A program made the position numbers and the translations under genes. DNA of 14,174 bases from DAOUAJ01 sp034433615 (GTDB taxonomy: Bacteria; Chloroflexota; Anaerolineae; DUEN01). The stretch covers positions 1-14,174 of the forward strand of contig DAOUAJ010000305.1 of assembly GCA_034433615.1 (NCBI GenBank). Direction: 5' to 3'. The notes beneath the pieces were generated by a model. It was not told where the DNA came from, did no database searches, and saw nothing but the letters and a program-made list of their open reading frames with translations. Shown here piece by piece: positions 6,835 to 14,138 of this stretch (position 1 is the stretch's first letter; the number at the start of each line of letters is the position of its first letter).

Positions 6835-8048
6835 GGCGCGCCTCCCTTAGTCAACTGCTGCGCCACCTGATCGGCCAACCTCACCAGCTCGTCGAACGAT
6901 TTAAACTCCCAGGACGGCCAGGCTAGGGCCGGCGCAGGCGGTGGAACGGTGACGGCTGGTTCCGGTTGCGGTCCCTGTTCGGCCAGCGCCTTGCCCTCTC
7001 GCTCCCACCAGGCTTTGGCCTTATCGTAGAGCTGGCGGTCGGCCTTCTTCATGGCCTTGAGATCGGCTTCGCTGCGATAGCGGAACGTCCCGTCGGCGGT
7101 CAGGTATTCGGGCTTGAGCCGACCGGGCGCCTCCAGGTAGCGAGGCAAGGCCTGAGCTGGCGCCGAGGGCACCGCCGGGGGAGGTGGAGCGGCAGCCTGT
7201 AGCCCTACGAACCGCAAAGTCAGGGTCCCCTCGCCCACCGTCTCCTGCGCCACCCCGAACCCGCTGGTGCGCTTGGCCGAGAAGCCGTAGACGGTGAACA
7301 TGGCCTTCACTCCTTCTGCCAGCAGCGGCAGGTCCTCGGCCAGTTGCAACCTGGTCTCCCTTTCGTCCTGACCCACTCGGTCAAAGGGGACGTAGAGCAG
7401 GGTGAAGGTGCCCTTTGCGCTGATGGGGACGCTCTCGAACAGGATCGGGGTCTTGCCCACCCGCCGCGTGCGGTCGTGCGGGTTGATGATCTCCAGGCCG
7501 GTTTCGGTGAAGAAAGTGGGGAAGAAGATCAGCCGGCCGGCCTGACCGCCTTCGTCCCCCCGCGTCTCGCCGAACATGCGTTGGATGCGCTCGTCTTTGT
7601 ATTTCTCGCCATCGTGGCGGTAGCCCAGTTGCCAGAGCGCAGCGCGCAGATTGCCCTTCCAGCTCGACGGCCGCACCAGCGGCAGTTGGAATACCTTGTC
7701 GCGCACGATAGGGTTGTCCACGATGTAGAAGGGGTTGTCGTCCCTGGAGATGTAGGGCTGGGCCAGGGTGAAGGTGAAGCTGAGAGTGAAGGAGCAGGTG
7801 GGGAGGATAGACAGGTCAGGGGTAGGCGCAGCAATAGCTTGCCATAGAGCGGTGGCCGGCTCAGGAGCCATCACGCGCAATCGTTCCCTGCCCCATGCCG
7901 CGCGCAACGCGTCCGCGCCGGTATTCTTGTCCTTCTTGTGGCCGGTCGCGATCAACACGTGGTAGCGCGTGGTGACCTCGCTGATCTCGGCCATGTCGGG
8001 TGGCCACCGATTCCGCCTACCTAATTCCGCAAAGTAATCTACAGTCAT
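6831..8048 (-). CDS. cmr6: Cmr6-like RAMP protein with long Pro-rich C-terminal extension
   Basis: This is a Cas7-group RAMP subunit, most like Cmr6, which caps the 3' end of the crRNA filament in Cmr-type complexes. The RAMP core lies at about residues 85-282. It has PLVRPSSWKGNLRAALWQ (123-140, the SSxKGxLR helix), RMFGETRG (157-164), INPHDRTRRVGKTPILFESV (188-207, a Cmr6-like segment) and a glycine-rich loop near 254-267. Residues 1-80 form an unassigned N-terminal extension. Residues 283-405 form a tail of two Pro/Ala-rich stretches around a charged helical segment (about 310-355), ending in a short helix. Such a tail is not part of standard Cmr6. The ATG at 8048 overlaps the cmr1 stop as ATGA and has an AAGGAGGG ribosome site. 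The ORF extension to 8141 is rejected for that reason. The RAMP call is firm and Cmr6 is likely from order and motifs. Confidence 0.78.
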   Translation of the reverse strand: MTVDYFAELGRRNRWPPDMAEISEVTTRYHVLIATGHKKDKNTGADALRAAWGRERLRVMAPEPATALWQAIAAPTPDLSILPTCSFTLSFTFTLAQPYISRDDNPFYIVDNPIVRDKVFQLPLVRPSSWKGNLRAALWQLGYRHDGEKYKDERIQRMFGETRGDEGGQAGRLIFFPTFFTETGLEIINPHDRTRRVGKTPILFESVPISAKGTFTLLYVPFDRVGQDERETRLQLAEDLPLLAEGVKAMFTVYGFSAKRTSGFGVAQETVGEGTLTLRFVGLQAAAPPPPAVPSAPAQALPRYLEAPGRLKPEYLTADGTFRYRSEADLKAMKKADRQLYDKAKAWWEREGKALAEQGPQPEPAVTVPPPAPALAWPSWEFKSFDELVRLADQVAQQLTKGGAP

Positions 8049-9238
8049 TGTAGCCCTCCTTGGGCCTGTGCCACCAGGTCCCTGCCGAGCGTCACTCGTA
8101 TCGGCCGTACGTTGAGGACGTGGAGGACGTATTCGTTGCACAGGTCTCGCAACTCTTCAGGCGTCAGCAGTCCTGGCGGTGCAAAGCCGAAAATGCGCAG
8201 GCGGTAGTTCCCGGAATCCAACCGATACGGCATGCCAAAGCAGAGCCGGCTGGCCTGACGATCCTCTTCGACGTCCGTCTCGCCCCTTTTCTTACTGACT
8301 CCCATCAATTCATTGGCGTCAGCGTGGCTCCAGCGTTTCGGGCCGTAGGGGTTCTCTAGCCAGCGGCGCATCCCCCAGTTGCCGTCGCCTTTGTAACGCA
8401 AATCGAATGCGCACGGCAGATAGTTGCTTTCGGCGCGTTTCTGCTCGCTCCCGAAATGCGCGCGGTCCGTGGTAAACACGGCGAGCGAGCGGGCCGGGAC
8501 GTCGTAGGTCACACTGACGAAGTTGCGCAGGTCGAAGGGAGTATCGGTCGCCGGCCCACCGCCACACAGCCCGCCAGACCGCAAGCGATCGGCCAACTGA
8601 GACAACCCGTCGGTGACCGTGACCCTCTGCATCTCGGGTGGCAGTGTCAGCGCAGCCTGCCCGAAGCCGTGCTGGAGCTTCGCACCCAGGCCGCCGTAGT
8701 CGGCCGCAAAACGGAGCACCAGCGCGAGTTGGTCGCGGGCATAGTCAGCGTCGTAGCCGCGCTGAACCAACTGACATTGCACCGTGCCGTAAGGCACTGT
8801 CAACCGGCTGATGTCCTGGGACTCACCACCGAAAACACGACGCAGCCAGCTCTGGTTCATCCTGACCGTCGTACGAAAGTGTAATGGCGTGGTGGGCACC
8901 TCGCTCACCCGGAGCTGAAACAGCCGCGCCCAGCCGGTAGCCCCGAATAGATAACTGACCGGGCAGACTGTCTTGAGGCCCTCGCGCAGCGCGTCATCAT
9001 CTGACTTACCGGCGCGTTTGGCCTCTTCGTAAGCTTTTGCATCGAACTCGCTGCGTGCCGCGGGATTCTCTGCTGTAGGATCACTGACATACCCACCCAG
9101 CCCGCGCACGATCGCCTCATACCACCAGCGCAGCGACCCCATGAGCCCCGTGACGTGCAGGCGGTCGCTGGTGCCATCGGCGCCGCCCGTCCACAGCGGC
9201 GTCAACGTCCTCAACGTGATCGTCAACAGTTCCGTCAT
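8045..9238 (-). CDS. cmr1: Cmr1, Cas7-type subunit of the type III effector
   Basis: Cmr1 is the Cas7-group subunit found at the 3' end of crRNA in Cmr-type complexes. The 397-residue product opens with LTPLWTGGADGTSDR (12-26) and VTGLMGSLRWWYEAIVRGL (29-47), the RxWW-type helix that marks Cmr1. It then has CPVSYLFGATGWARLF (92-107) and the glycine-rich loop GGLGAKLQHGFGQ (182-194). The ATG at 9238-9236 is chosen because AAGGAGGAGGT ends directly before it; the longer frame from 9274 would read into repeat DNA. It begins the run of five tightly coupled type III genes and is separated from cas6 by 72 bp holding an octamer tract. This makes it the likely start of a transferable III-C cassette. 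Whether transcription starts here or reads through from cas6 cannot be seen. Confidence 0.92.
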   Translation of the reverse strand: MTELLTITLRTLTPLWTGGADGTSDRLHVTGLMGSLRWWYEAIVRGLGGYVSDPTAENPAARSEFDAKAYEEAKRAGKSDDDALREGLKTVCPVSYLFGATGWARLFQLRVSEVPTTPLHFRTTVRMNQSWLRRVFGGESQDISRLTVPYGTVQCQLVQRGYDADYARDQLALVLRFAADYGGLGAKLQHGFGQAALTLPPEMQRVTVTDGLSQLADRLRSGGLCGGGPATDTPFDLRNFVSVTYDVPARSLAVFTTDRAHFGSEQKRAESNYLPCAFDLRYKGDGNWGMRRWLENPYGPKRWSHADANELMGVSKKRGETDVEEDRQASRLCFGMPYRLDSGNYRLRIFGFAPPGLLTPEELRDLCNEYVLHVLNVRPIRVTLGRDLVAQAQGGLQ

Positions 9239-9267
9239 ACCTCCTCCTTTCCGGAAACGAATCCGCC

Positions 9268-9315
9268 ATGTCACCGTGTCACCCCATCACCCTGTCACCC
9301 CGTCACCCCATCACA
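9268..9315. repeat. Octamer tandem repeat between cas6 and cmr1
   Basis: Six successive 8-base units of the form NNRTCACC are seen: ATGTCACC, GTGTCACC, CCATCACC, CTGTCACC, CCGTCACC and CCATCACA. The last unit contains the cas6 stop codon (9311-9313), so the array runs into the end of the coding region. The units are too short and too variable for a CRISPR array. They lie exactly at the junction between the I-D genes and the type III cassette. Confidence 0.85.
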
Positions 9316-10177
9316 ACCGCCGCGCCTGCCCCATCCCCATCGTCGTCTTGGCTCCTACGCCACTGTAGAAGGCGAAATCAGCTAGCAGGTTGAGGGTGCG
9401 CAGGTGGTCTGGGGTGTCGTCCAGAGCCTCGAAGACGACGTCGCCAGCGCCGCCGGGGCGTACTCCACGCTTCAACTGATAGACGCCGGTCCGCCAGTTA
9501 CGCACTTCTCGCACCATCACGTAGTCAGCGACCCAGCTTTCGAACTCGATCGGGATGTCGTCACCGGTGAGCCGGTTCCACACCCCGCGCAGGGAGGCAA
9601 AGACACACTGGGGCCACGGGATGATCACCATACGTTGTTTGGCCGGCCCCTTCTCGCCCAGGCTGATGGCGGTGGGGCTGGCGAACAGCATGCGAATGCG
9701 CGAGTCGGTTCGGGCATTGGCACGCAGGGCCCCTGCAGAGGTGTAGCCGACCCAGGGATGGCCACCGGGCACGCCGATGGCGCTCTCGATGGTGAACGGG
9801 ATGTCACCGATGCGCAATCCGTAAAGGCGACCCTCCGTGGTCGCCCACAGATCGGGGCCGGCGAGCAGGCGTCGCATAAACGCCATGAAGAGCGCCGGAT
9901 CGAGCAGCGTCAACCGCAGCCAGACGCGCTGGCCGGCGCGCAGCCGATAGTGGCCGTCCTCGGCGTGGCCGGGCAGGCCGCGCAACGGCGAGAGGGTGAA
10001 TGGCTGGCGGGTGTCACGGCCGTGCAGGCGGGTGGCCAGGTCCGGGTCAGCAGCGCGCACTAGGTCGAGGAAGGCAGCGTGGGCCAGCGCGCCTTGGGTG
10101 GCCGGCACCCGGCCGTCCTCTGTGGCGATCAGGTTAACGACGATGGCGTGGAGGCTCAGATCGGGATTGAAGGGCAT
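9311..10177 (-). CDS. cas6: Cas6, pre-crRNA processing endoribonuclease
   Basis: Cas6 cuts within CRISPR repeats to release crRNAs with an 8-nt 5' handle. The 288-residue protein has the usual size. Its N-terminal half carries the first ferredoxin-like fold with H33 in GALAHAAFLDLV, the position where many Cas6 proteins have their catalytic histidine. The C-terminus carries the family's glycine-rich loop, GVGAKTTMGMGQ (273-284), preceded by LLADFAFYS. Sequence conservation in this family is low, so the call rests on this loop, length and context. The ATG at 10177 is used because AGGAA precedes it. The longer frame to 10399 would overlap cas3' and cross the palindrome. It is the only cas6 in the window, placed between the I-D and type III genes, so it probably supplies crRNA to both complexes. 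Confidence 0.9.
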   Translation of the reverse strand: MPFNPDLSLHAIVVNLIATEDGRVPATQGALAHAAFLDLVRAADPDLATRLHGRDTRQPFTLSPLRGLPGHAEDGHYRLRAGQRVWLRLTLLDPALFMAFMRRLLAGPDLWATTEGRLYGLRIGDIPFTIESAIGVPGGHPWVGYTSAGALRANARTDSRIRMLFASPTAISLGEKGPAKQRMVIIPWPQCVFASLRGVWNRLTGDDIPIEFESWVADYVMVREVRNWRTGVYQLKRGVRPGGAGDVVFEALDDTPDHLRTLNLLADFAFYSGVGAKTTMGMGQARRL

Positions 10178-10213
10178 GGGTAGGTTCCTGCTTTCTCGGA
10201 TGAGATCCCACGG

Positions 10214-10248
10214 TAGACCCGAAGGGTTTCCGAAACCCTTCGGGTCTA
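10214..10248. repeat. 35-bp near-perfect palindrome between cas3' and cas6
   Basis: Two 17-base arms, TAGACCCGAAGGGTTTC (10214-10230) and its exact inverse complement (10232-10248), surround a single central C at 10231. The palindrome begins a few bases after the cas3' stop and lies 36 bp before the cas6 ATG. As RNA it would form a very stable hairpin. There is no following T-run on the minus strand, so intrinsic termination is not evident. It may be a REP-like dispersed element or an mRNA-processing or stability element. Confidence 0.9.
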
Positions 10249-10253
10249 GGTGT

Positions 10254-12359
10254 TTACAACACGATCGCGCTGTCCTCACGTTTCTCCTTCCACCAGCCCA
10301 GGCTGTCCAAGAAGAACGCGTCCTGGTTGAAGGCGATACTCCAACGCTGATCGCTGAGCGCGCCGCCGAGGCGACGTACCCGCAGTTCGTGAATCTCAAA
10401 CAGGGGCGGCAGCGCCCGGCCGAGCTTGATCGAGACCGGGTGGCGATCCACGAACCAGGCCACGACGCGCTTCTTGCGCAGACGTTTGTTCAATCGGCGC
10501 AGGCGCACCTCTGGCTCGGTGACGATCTCCAGGCCGCCGATCACCGTGACCTGCGCCTTGCGGCCCAGGAGCTCTTCTTCGCTCACCTCGAACCAGACCT
10601 TGCGCGCTTTCTCCAGCAAGCCGCTGAGACGAAGATAGCCGTACACGCCGAGCAGTTCGTCCGGGCTGCCGCCGATGGGCTCGGCGTACCGTCGCTCGCG
10701 GGCGACCTCCTCCGGCCAGCGCTCGGCCAGTCGCTCCAGCGCCGCCAGGTATTCCTCCTGGTCAATCTCCTCGAAGACGCCGCGGCGCAACAGGAGCATC
10801 AGGTTGTAGCGTCTGGCGGGAAAGCCGGGGTCGCTGCCCCGCTCATCCAGAATGGCCGCCTCGAAGCCGCCGCCCCGGAAGGTGAGGAGCGGCTGCAAGA
10901 TCTGTTCAGCCTGGTACTGGCGGTGCAAACCCCACGCCTGACCGCCGGTCTTACCCGTCAGCGCGTGGATGGCCGTCTCCAGTCCCGCCACGATGCGCGG
11001 CCGGTCGTCGGGCTGGAATAAGCTCTGCGCCTGCCAGCGGGCGGCGTGAAACTCGGCCGGCGCGTGCACCTGCAGGTAGCGGGCGAAGTCCTCGGGCGGC
11101 TGGTAGGCTTCGTCCACCAGGCGGTACAGTTCGCGACGGGACAGCGTTTGATCTTCGGCCAGGCGGCCCGCCAGGAAGTGGTACACGTACTCCGGGACGA
11201 GGGCAACGGTCCAATTGGGCACGGCGTTGGTTTTGGCGTGGCGCGCCAGGCGACCGAAGCGCTGGATGAACTGGCTGGCCGTGCGCGCCTCGTAGATCAA
11301 CACGTCTTTGGCTGCCTCATCCTTGAAGTCAATGCCCACCTCGATGGTGGACGTGCCGACCGTGAAGGGACACCGCAGGGCCTCGCCACGTTGCTGCTCG
11401 GAGCTGAAGCCGTGCACCTCGCCCACGGGGATGCCGGGGAACGCGTCGCGCAGCGTCTGGGCCAGGTCAATGGCGCCCGCCACCGAGTCCAGGATCGTCA
11501 CCAGGCGCGCCTGCGGATGCGCAGCGACAAACTGCTGGAGTGCTGGCAGGAATGCCTGGAAAGCCTCGCCACCCTTCCAGCCACGCAGGTCGGCGGGCAG
11601 CAGGGTCAGTTGCAGCGGATGGGCGATGACGCGCGCCTCCGGTACAGAGGACGGCTCCCCTTCTATCACCTCCACAGGTAATCCCAGGCGTTGTTCCAAC
11701 CACATGCGGGCCGGCGACTCAGGCGTGGCCGAAGCGAAGATGAAGACCCGGCCTGTACTCGGGTTGATGGCATGCAGCGTGGCGACCAGATAGGCCATGT
11801 CGGCCATCTGCTTGACGTTGTACAGGTGGAACTCGTCGAAGACGAACAGCCGGTATTGCCCTACCAGGGCGAAGAGCCGTTGGCTCAGGCCCTCCGGTCC
11901 CCGGTACAGGCCAAAGAAGGTGTAGAACAGGATGTCCGGATTGGTCAGGATGGTCGGCTGCCAGTTGAGCAGCCGCTCCCACGTGGTCGCGTGGCGCTGC
12001 AGGTCAAGTTTGGCCTGCCAGTCGTCCAGTTGCTGGCTGTCAATCCGCAATAGCCGATAGTCGTCGGTGGGGTCCAGCCATGGTTTGAGCGCCCGCTCCT
12101 GGTCGCGGATCAGCTCGTTGGTCGGGTAGACGCCGAAGGCCGGGATCTGCTCGTTGATGGCGTAGGCGTAGCTGGCCAGCGTCTTGCCGCTGCCGGTGGG
12201 CGTGACGAGGAAGAGGCAAAGCGTCTCGTTCCTCGCCAACGCCCTCTCGACCATCTCGTAAGCGCGCCGCTGATAGACGTAGGGACGCAGATCGGCCAGC
12301 CACGGTTGGCTGATCTGCTCATAAGCCAGCGGCGCCACGTTCACGTTCAGCGGCCGCAT
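10254..12359 (-). CDS. cas3: Cas3' helicase of type I-D (no HD nuclease domain)
   Basis: Cas3' is a superfamily 2 helicase recruited to the I-D Cascade to unwind target DNA. In I-D the HD nuclease lies on Cas10d instead of here, which fits this 701-residue protein having no HD domain. Helicase motifs are clear: Walker A TPTGSGKT (53-60), DEFH (175-178, variant of DEAH/DECH), SAT (210-212), motif V GTSTIEVGID (335-344) and motif VI QRFGRLARH (366-374). The C-terminal 300 residues are accessory. The first ATG (12359) shares one base with the csc1 stop (TGATG) and has GGAGGAG just upstream, so the start is secure. The gene sits downstream of csc1; in many I-D loci cas3' comes first, so its place is worth noting. 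The helicase motifs look intact. Confidence 0.94.
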   Translation of the reverse strand: MRPLNVNVAPLAYEQISQPWLADLRPYVYQRRAYEMVERALARNETLCLFLVTPTGSGKTLASYAYAINEQIPAFGVYPTNELIRDQERALKPWLDPTDDYRLLRIDSQQLDDWQAKLDLQRHATTWERLLNWQPTILTNPDILFYTFFGLYRGPEGLSQRLFALVGQYRLFVFDEFHLYNVKQMADMAYLVATLHAINPSTGRVFIFASATPESPARMWLEQRLGLPVEVIEGEPSSVPEARVIAHPLQLTLLPADLRGWKGGEAFQAFLPALQQFVAAHPQARLVTILDSVAGAIDLAQTLRDAFPGIPVGEVHGFSSEQQRGEALRCPFTVGTSTIEVGIDFKDEAAKDVLIYEARTASQFIQRFGRLARHAKTNAVPNWTVALVPEYVYHFLAGRLAEDQTLSRRELYRLVDEAYQPPEDFARYLQVHAPAEFHAARWQAQSLFQPDDRPRIVAGLETAIHALTGKTGGQAWGLHRQYQAEQILQPLLTFRGGGFEAAILDERGSDPGFPARRYNLMLLLRRGVFEEIDQEEYLAALERLAERWPEEVARERRYAEPIGGSPDELLGVYGYLRLSGLLEKARKVWFEVSEEELLGRKAQVTVIGGLEIVTEPEVRLRRLNKRLRKKRVVAWFVDRHPVSIKLGRALPPLFEIHELRVRRLGGALSDQRWSIAFNQDAFFLDSLGWWKEKREDSAIVL

Positions 12360-13099
12360 CAGCTCCTCCTACGGCTGCTCCGCTCCGGTGGGCGGGCCAG
12401 GAAGCGCATCTGCGCCGGCAGCCGGACGACATCTTCCCCAAAGCGGGCTTCGTAGTACGCGCCGTCGGCGAAGTGTGCCCGGCTAAGCAGGCGGGTGGGC
12501 AGGCTGGCGGCCAGGATGTTGCAAACTACTGGATCGGCCTCCAGATCGCGCCAGTTGAGCAACGCCTCGCTGACGAATGGGCCGGTGCGCTCCGCCACGG
12601 CGGTCGCCGGTTCCAGCCGCAGCCGGGCCTTGGCTGGGAACTTACCCAGCCGCACGCGCACCACTTTGCCCGCCACCAGGTCGCGCAGGGCCGGCGCTGC
12701 CGGCAGCGCGCCTCTGTCGTGAATCATGGCGTAGAAGCGGAAGCGACAGCCGGGCCGCAACACGCGGGCAAAGCCCCAATCGGGGTAGCCCAGCGAAGGT
12801 GGCTTCCCAGGGAAAGCGTAACTCTCGCGCAGCGTGTTCCACTGCACCAGGCGATGGGCCACGCGCTCGGCCTGCCCCGGCGTGAGGTACAGCCGGCCGT
12901 TGAGCGGGGTGAGTTCTTCCACGTAGTGCGGCTCCTGTACCAGGCGGGCGTAGACGTAGGTCTTGCCCTGCGTCAGACCCAGGGCATAGGCCAGCGCGTA
13001 GTTGTGGATAAAGGAGCCAGTCTCGTAGACTTTGCCTCGCTCCACGGTGGCGTAGAACACGTAGTCGAGCAGCTCGATCTCGCCCCGATAGATCTCCAT
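12359..13099 (-). CDS. csc1: Csc1, Cas5-type subunit of the I-D Cascade
   Basis: Csc1 is the Cas5-group subunit of the type I-D effector (Cas5d), which binds the 5' handle of the crRNA and helps recognise the PAM. The 246-residue product matches the family in its first 45 residues: MEIYRGEIELLDYVFYA, then ETGSFIHNYALAYALGL (26-42), a typical Csc1 segment. Mid-protein are LNGRLYLTPG and YPDWGFARVLRPG. The ATG at 13099 lies 13 bp after the csc2 stop with GGAGG in between; the frame continuing to 13222 overlaps csc2 and is a shadow. The C-terminus is very basic (RPPERSSRRRS). It is followed directly by cas3', one base overlapping. Together with csc2 it defines the subtype as I-D. Confidence 0.93.
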   Translation of the reverse strand: MEIYRGEIELLDYVFYATVERGKVYETGSFIHNYALAYALGLTQGKTYVYARLVQEPHYVEELTPLNGRLYLTPGQAERVAHRLVQWNTLRESYAFPGKPPSLGYPDWGFARVLRPGCRFRFYAMIHDRGALPAAPALRDLVAGKVVRVRLGKFPAKARLRLEPATAVAERTGPFVSEALLNWRDLEADPVVCNILAASLPTRLLSRAHFADGAYYEARFGEDVVRLPAQMRFLARPPERSSRRRS

Positions 13100-13112
13100 G
13101 GGGCGCCTCCTC

Positions 13113-14120
13113 TCAGACCGTGAAGGTCGCTGAACGTTCGTGCAGGCTGCGCAGGAACGCGGCCAGACGCGTCTCGTCCTGGTTGAGTTTGCGCACCTCG
13201 TCCAGGAGAGCTTCGAGTTCATTGCCTGTGACCAGCTTTAGTCGGCCAGCGATATCGCTGGTCAATCCCCTGATGATTGCGTCGGCATGCTTCTGAAACG
13301 CAGCCAGGCTCAGGCTGCCGCCAGCCAGGTCAATCTCCTTGTCGGCGGCGAACGCATCGTAGAACGCCTGGGTGAACTCCAGGTTAGCGAAGAGTTCGAC
13401 GTCGGAGAAGGCGATGGCCAGCACATGGTTGCGCAAGAAGCCCTGGCGCGTGCCCTCCTTGCCGTAGCGGGTGGTGCGCAGGACGTTGCCCAGCACATAG
13501 ACGAACTCATCGGCGGTCAGATCCACCGTCGTCTCCACGGCCGGGAGAAAGACACCCGGCGTGGTATAGTCATACTCGGTGATGGTGCCCGAGGTGTGTT
13601 CTGCCTCGTCGATGACGTTGAACTTGACCTGCTTCTGGATGATCTCGTAGGGGCGGACGGTGAAGCAGGAATCGGTCATCAGACGAGCCTTGCGCGCTCC
13701 CTCAGCTTCGATGGCGGCGTAGCCGTAGATCAGGCAATCGGGGCAGTGGGTGCAGAGGCCCTCGGTCAGGTAGCAGTCGTCGTAATGGTCCTTCACCTGG
13801 GCGGCCTCTTCGCCATAGATCACCCGTCCGTCCTGGATGGCGTAGGGAAAGACGCCGTACTGTCGCAGCAGGGCCTTGCCGGTGCGCCGTTCCGGAGCCA
13901 CCTGCTTGCGCTTGAACATCACCAGCCGCGTGGTCAGCTCAGCGTGGGTCAGGCCGGCCGGCGTCTCCTCCACGTCCTGCTGCTCGCCCCCCTCGGTGGT
14001 AAAGATGGCGTAGGATTTGGTCTCGCGCAGCAGGATGATGCTGGCGTAGCGGTTGGTGGGCGTGCGCGGGATGGTGGGGACGAAGTAGTTGGCGTAGGGT
14101 TGTAAAGTTTCGAGTGTCAT
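13113..14120 (-). CDS. csc2: Csc2, Cas7-type backbone of the I-D Cascade
   Basis: Csc2 is the Cas7-group protein that coats the crRNA spacer in the type I-D effector. The 335-residue product is of usual length and has the family's early segment (YFVPTIPRTPTNRYASIILLRE, residues 12-33, with R24 conserved-looking). It also has a cysteine motif, CTHCPDCLIYG (C123, C126, C129), likely a zinc site, and DSCFTVRPYEI (150-160). Further on, residues 176-196 and 200-225 (DLTADEFVYVLGNVLRTTRYG within it) agree with Csc2. The start at 14120 is set by GGAGG seven bases upstream. The stop lies 13 bp before csc1. This is the diagnostic gene of subtype I-D, together with csc1. It also resembles the Cas7 of type III systems, as expected for I-D. 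Confidence 0.93.
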   Translation of the reverse strand: MTLETLQPYANYFVPTIPRTPTNRYASIILLRETKSYAIFTTEGGEQQDVEETPAGLTHAELTTRLVMFKRKQVAPERRTGKALLRQYGVFPYAIQDGRVIYGEEAAQVKDHYDDCYLTEGLCTHCPDCLIYGYAAIEAEGARKARLMTDSCFTVRPYEIIQKQVKFNVIDEAEHTSGTITEYDYTTPGVFLPAVETTVDLTADEFVYVLGNVLRTTRYGKEGTRQGFLRNHVLAIAFSDVELFANLEFTQAFYDAFAADKEIDLAGGSLSLAAFQKHADAIIRGLTSDIAGRLKLVTGNELEALLDEVRKLNQDETRLAAFLRSLHERSATFTV

Positions 14121-14138
14121 TTTGATGCCTCCTCGTTC

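Noticed and set aside
2840..9238. Plain type III-B (Cmr) system
   Set aside because: The subunits resemble Cmr proteins. However, the gene order cmr1-cmr6-cas10-cmr4-cmr5-cas5 and the loss of GGDD in Cas10 favour III-C. A profile search would settle it.
10178..10399. Upstream extension of cas6 to an earlier start
   Set aside because: It would cross the palindrome and the last part of cas3' in another frame. The ATG at 10177 has a ribosome site and begins the recognisable Cas6 fold.
10254..12359. DEFH in place of DEAH/DECH taken as an inactive helicase
   Set aside because: The metal-binding D and E and the H are kept and all other motifs are intact. Substitution of the third residue is tolerated in this superfamily.
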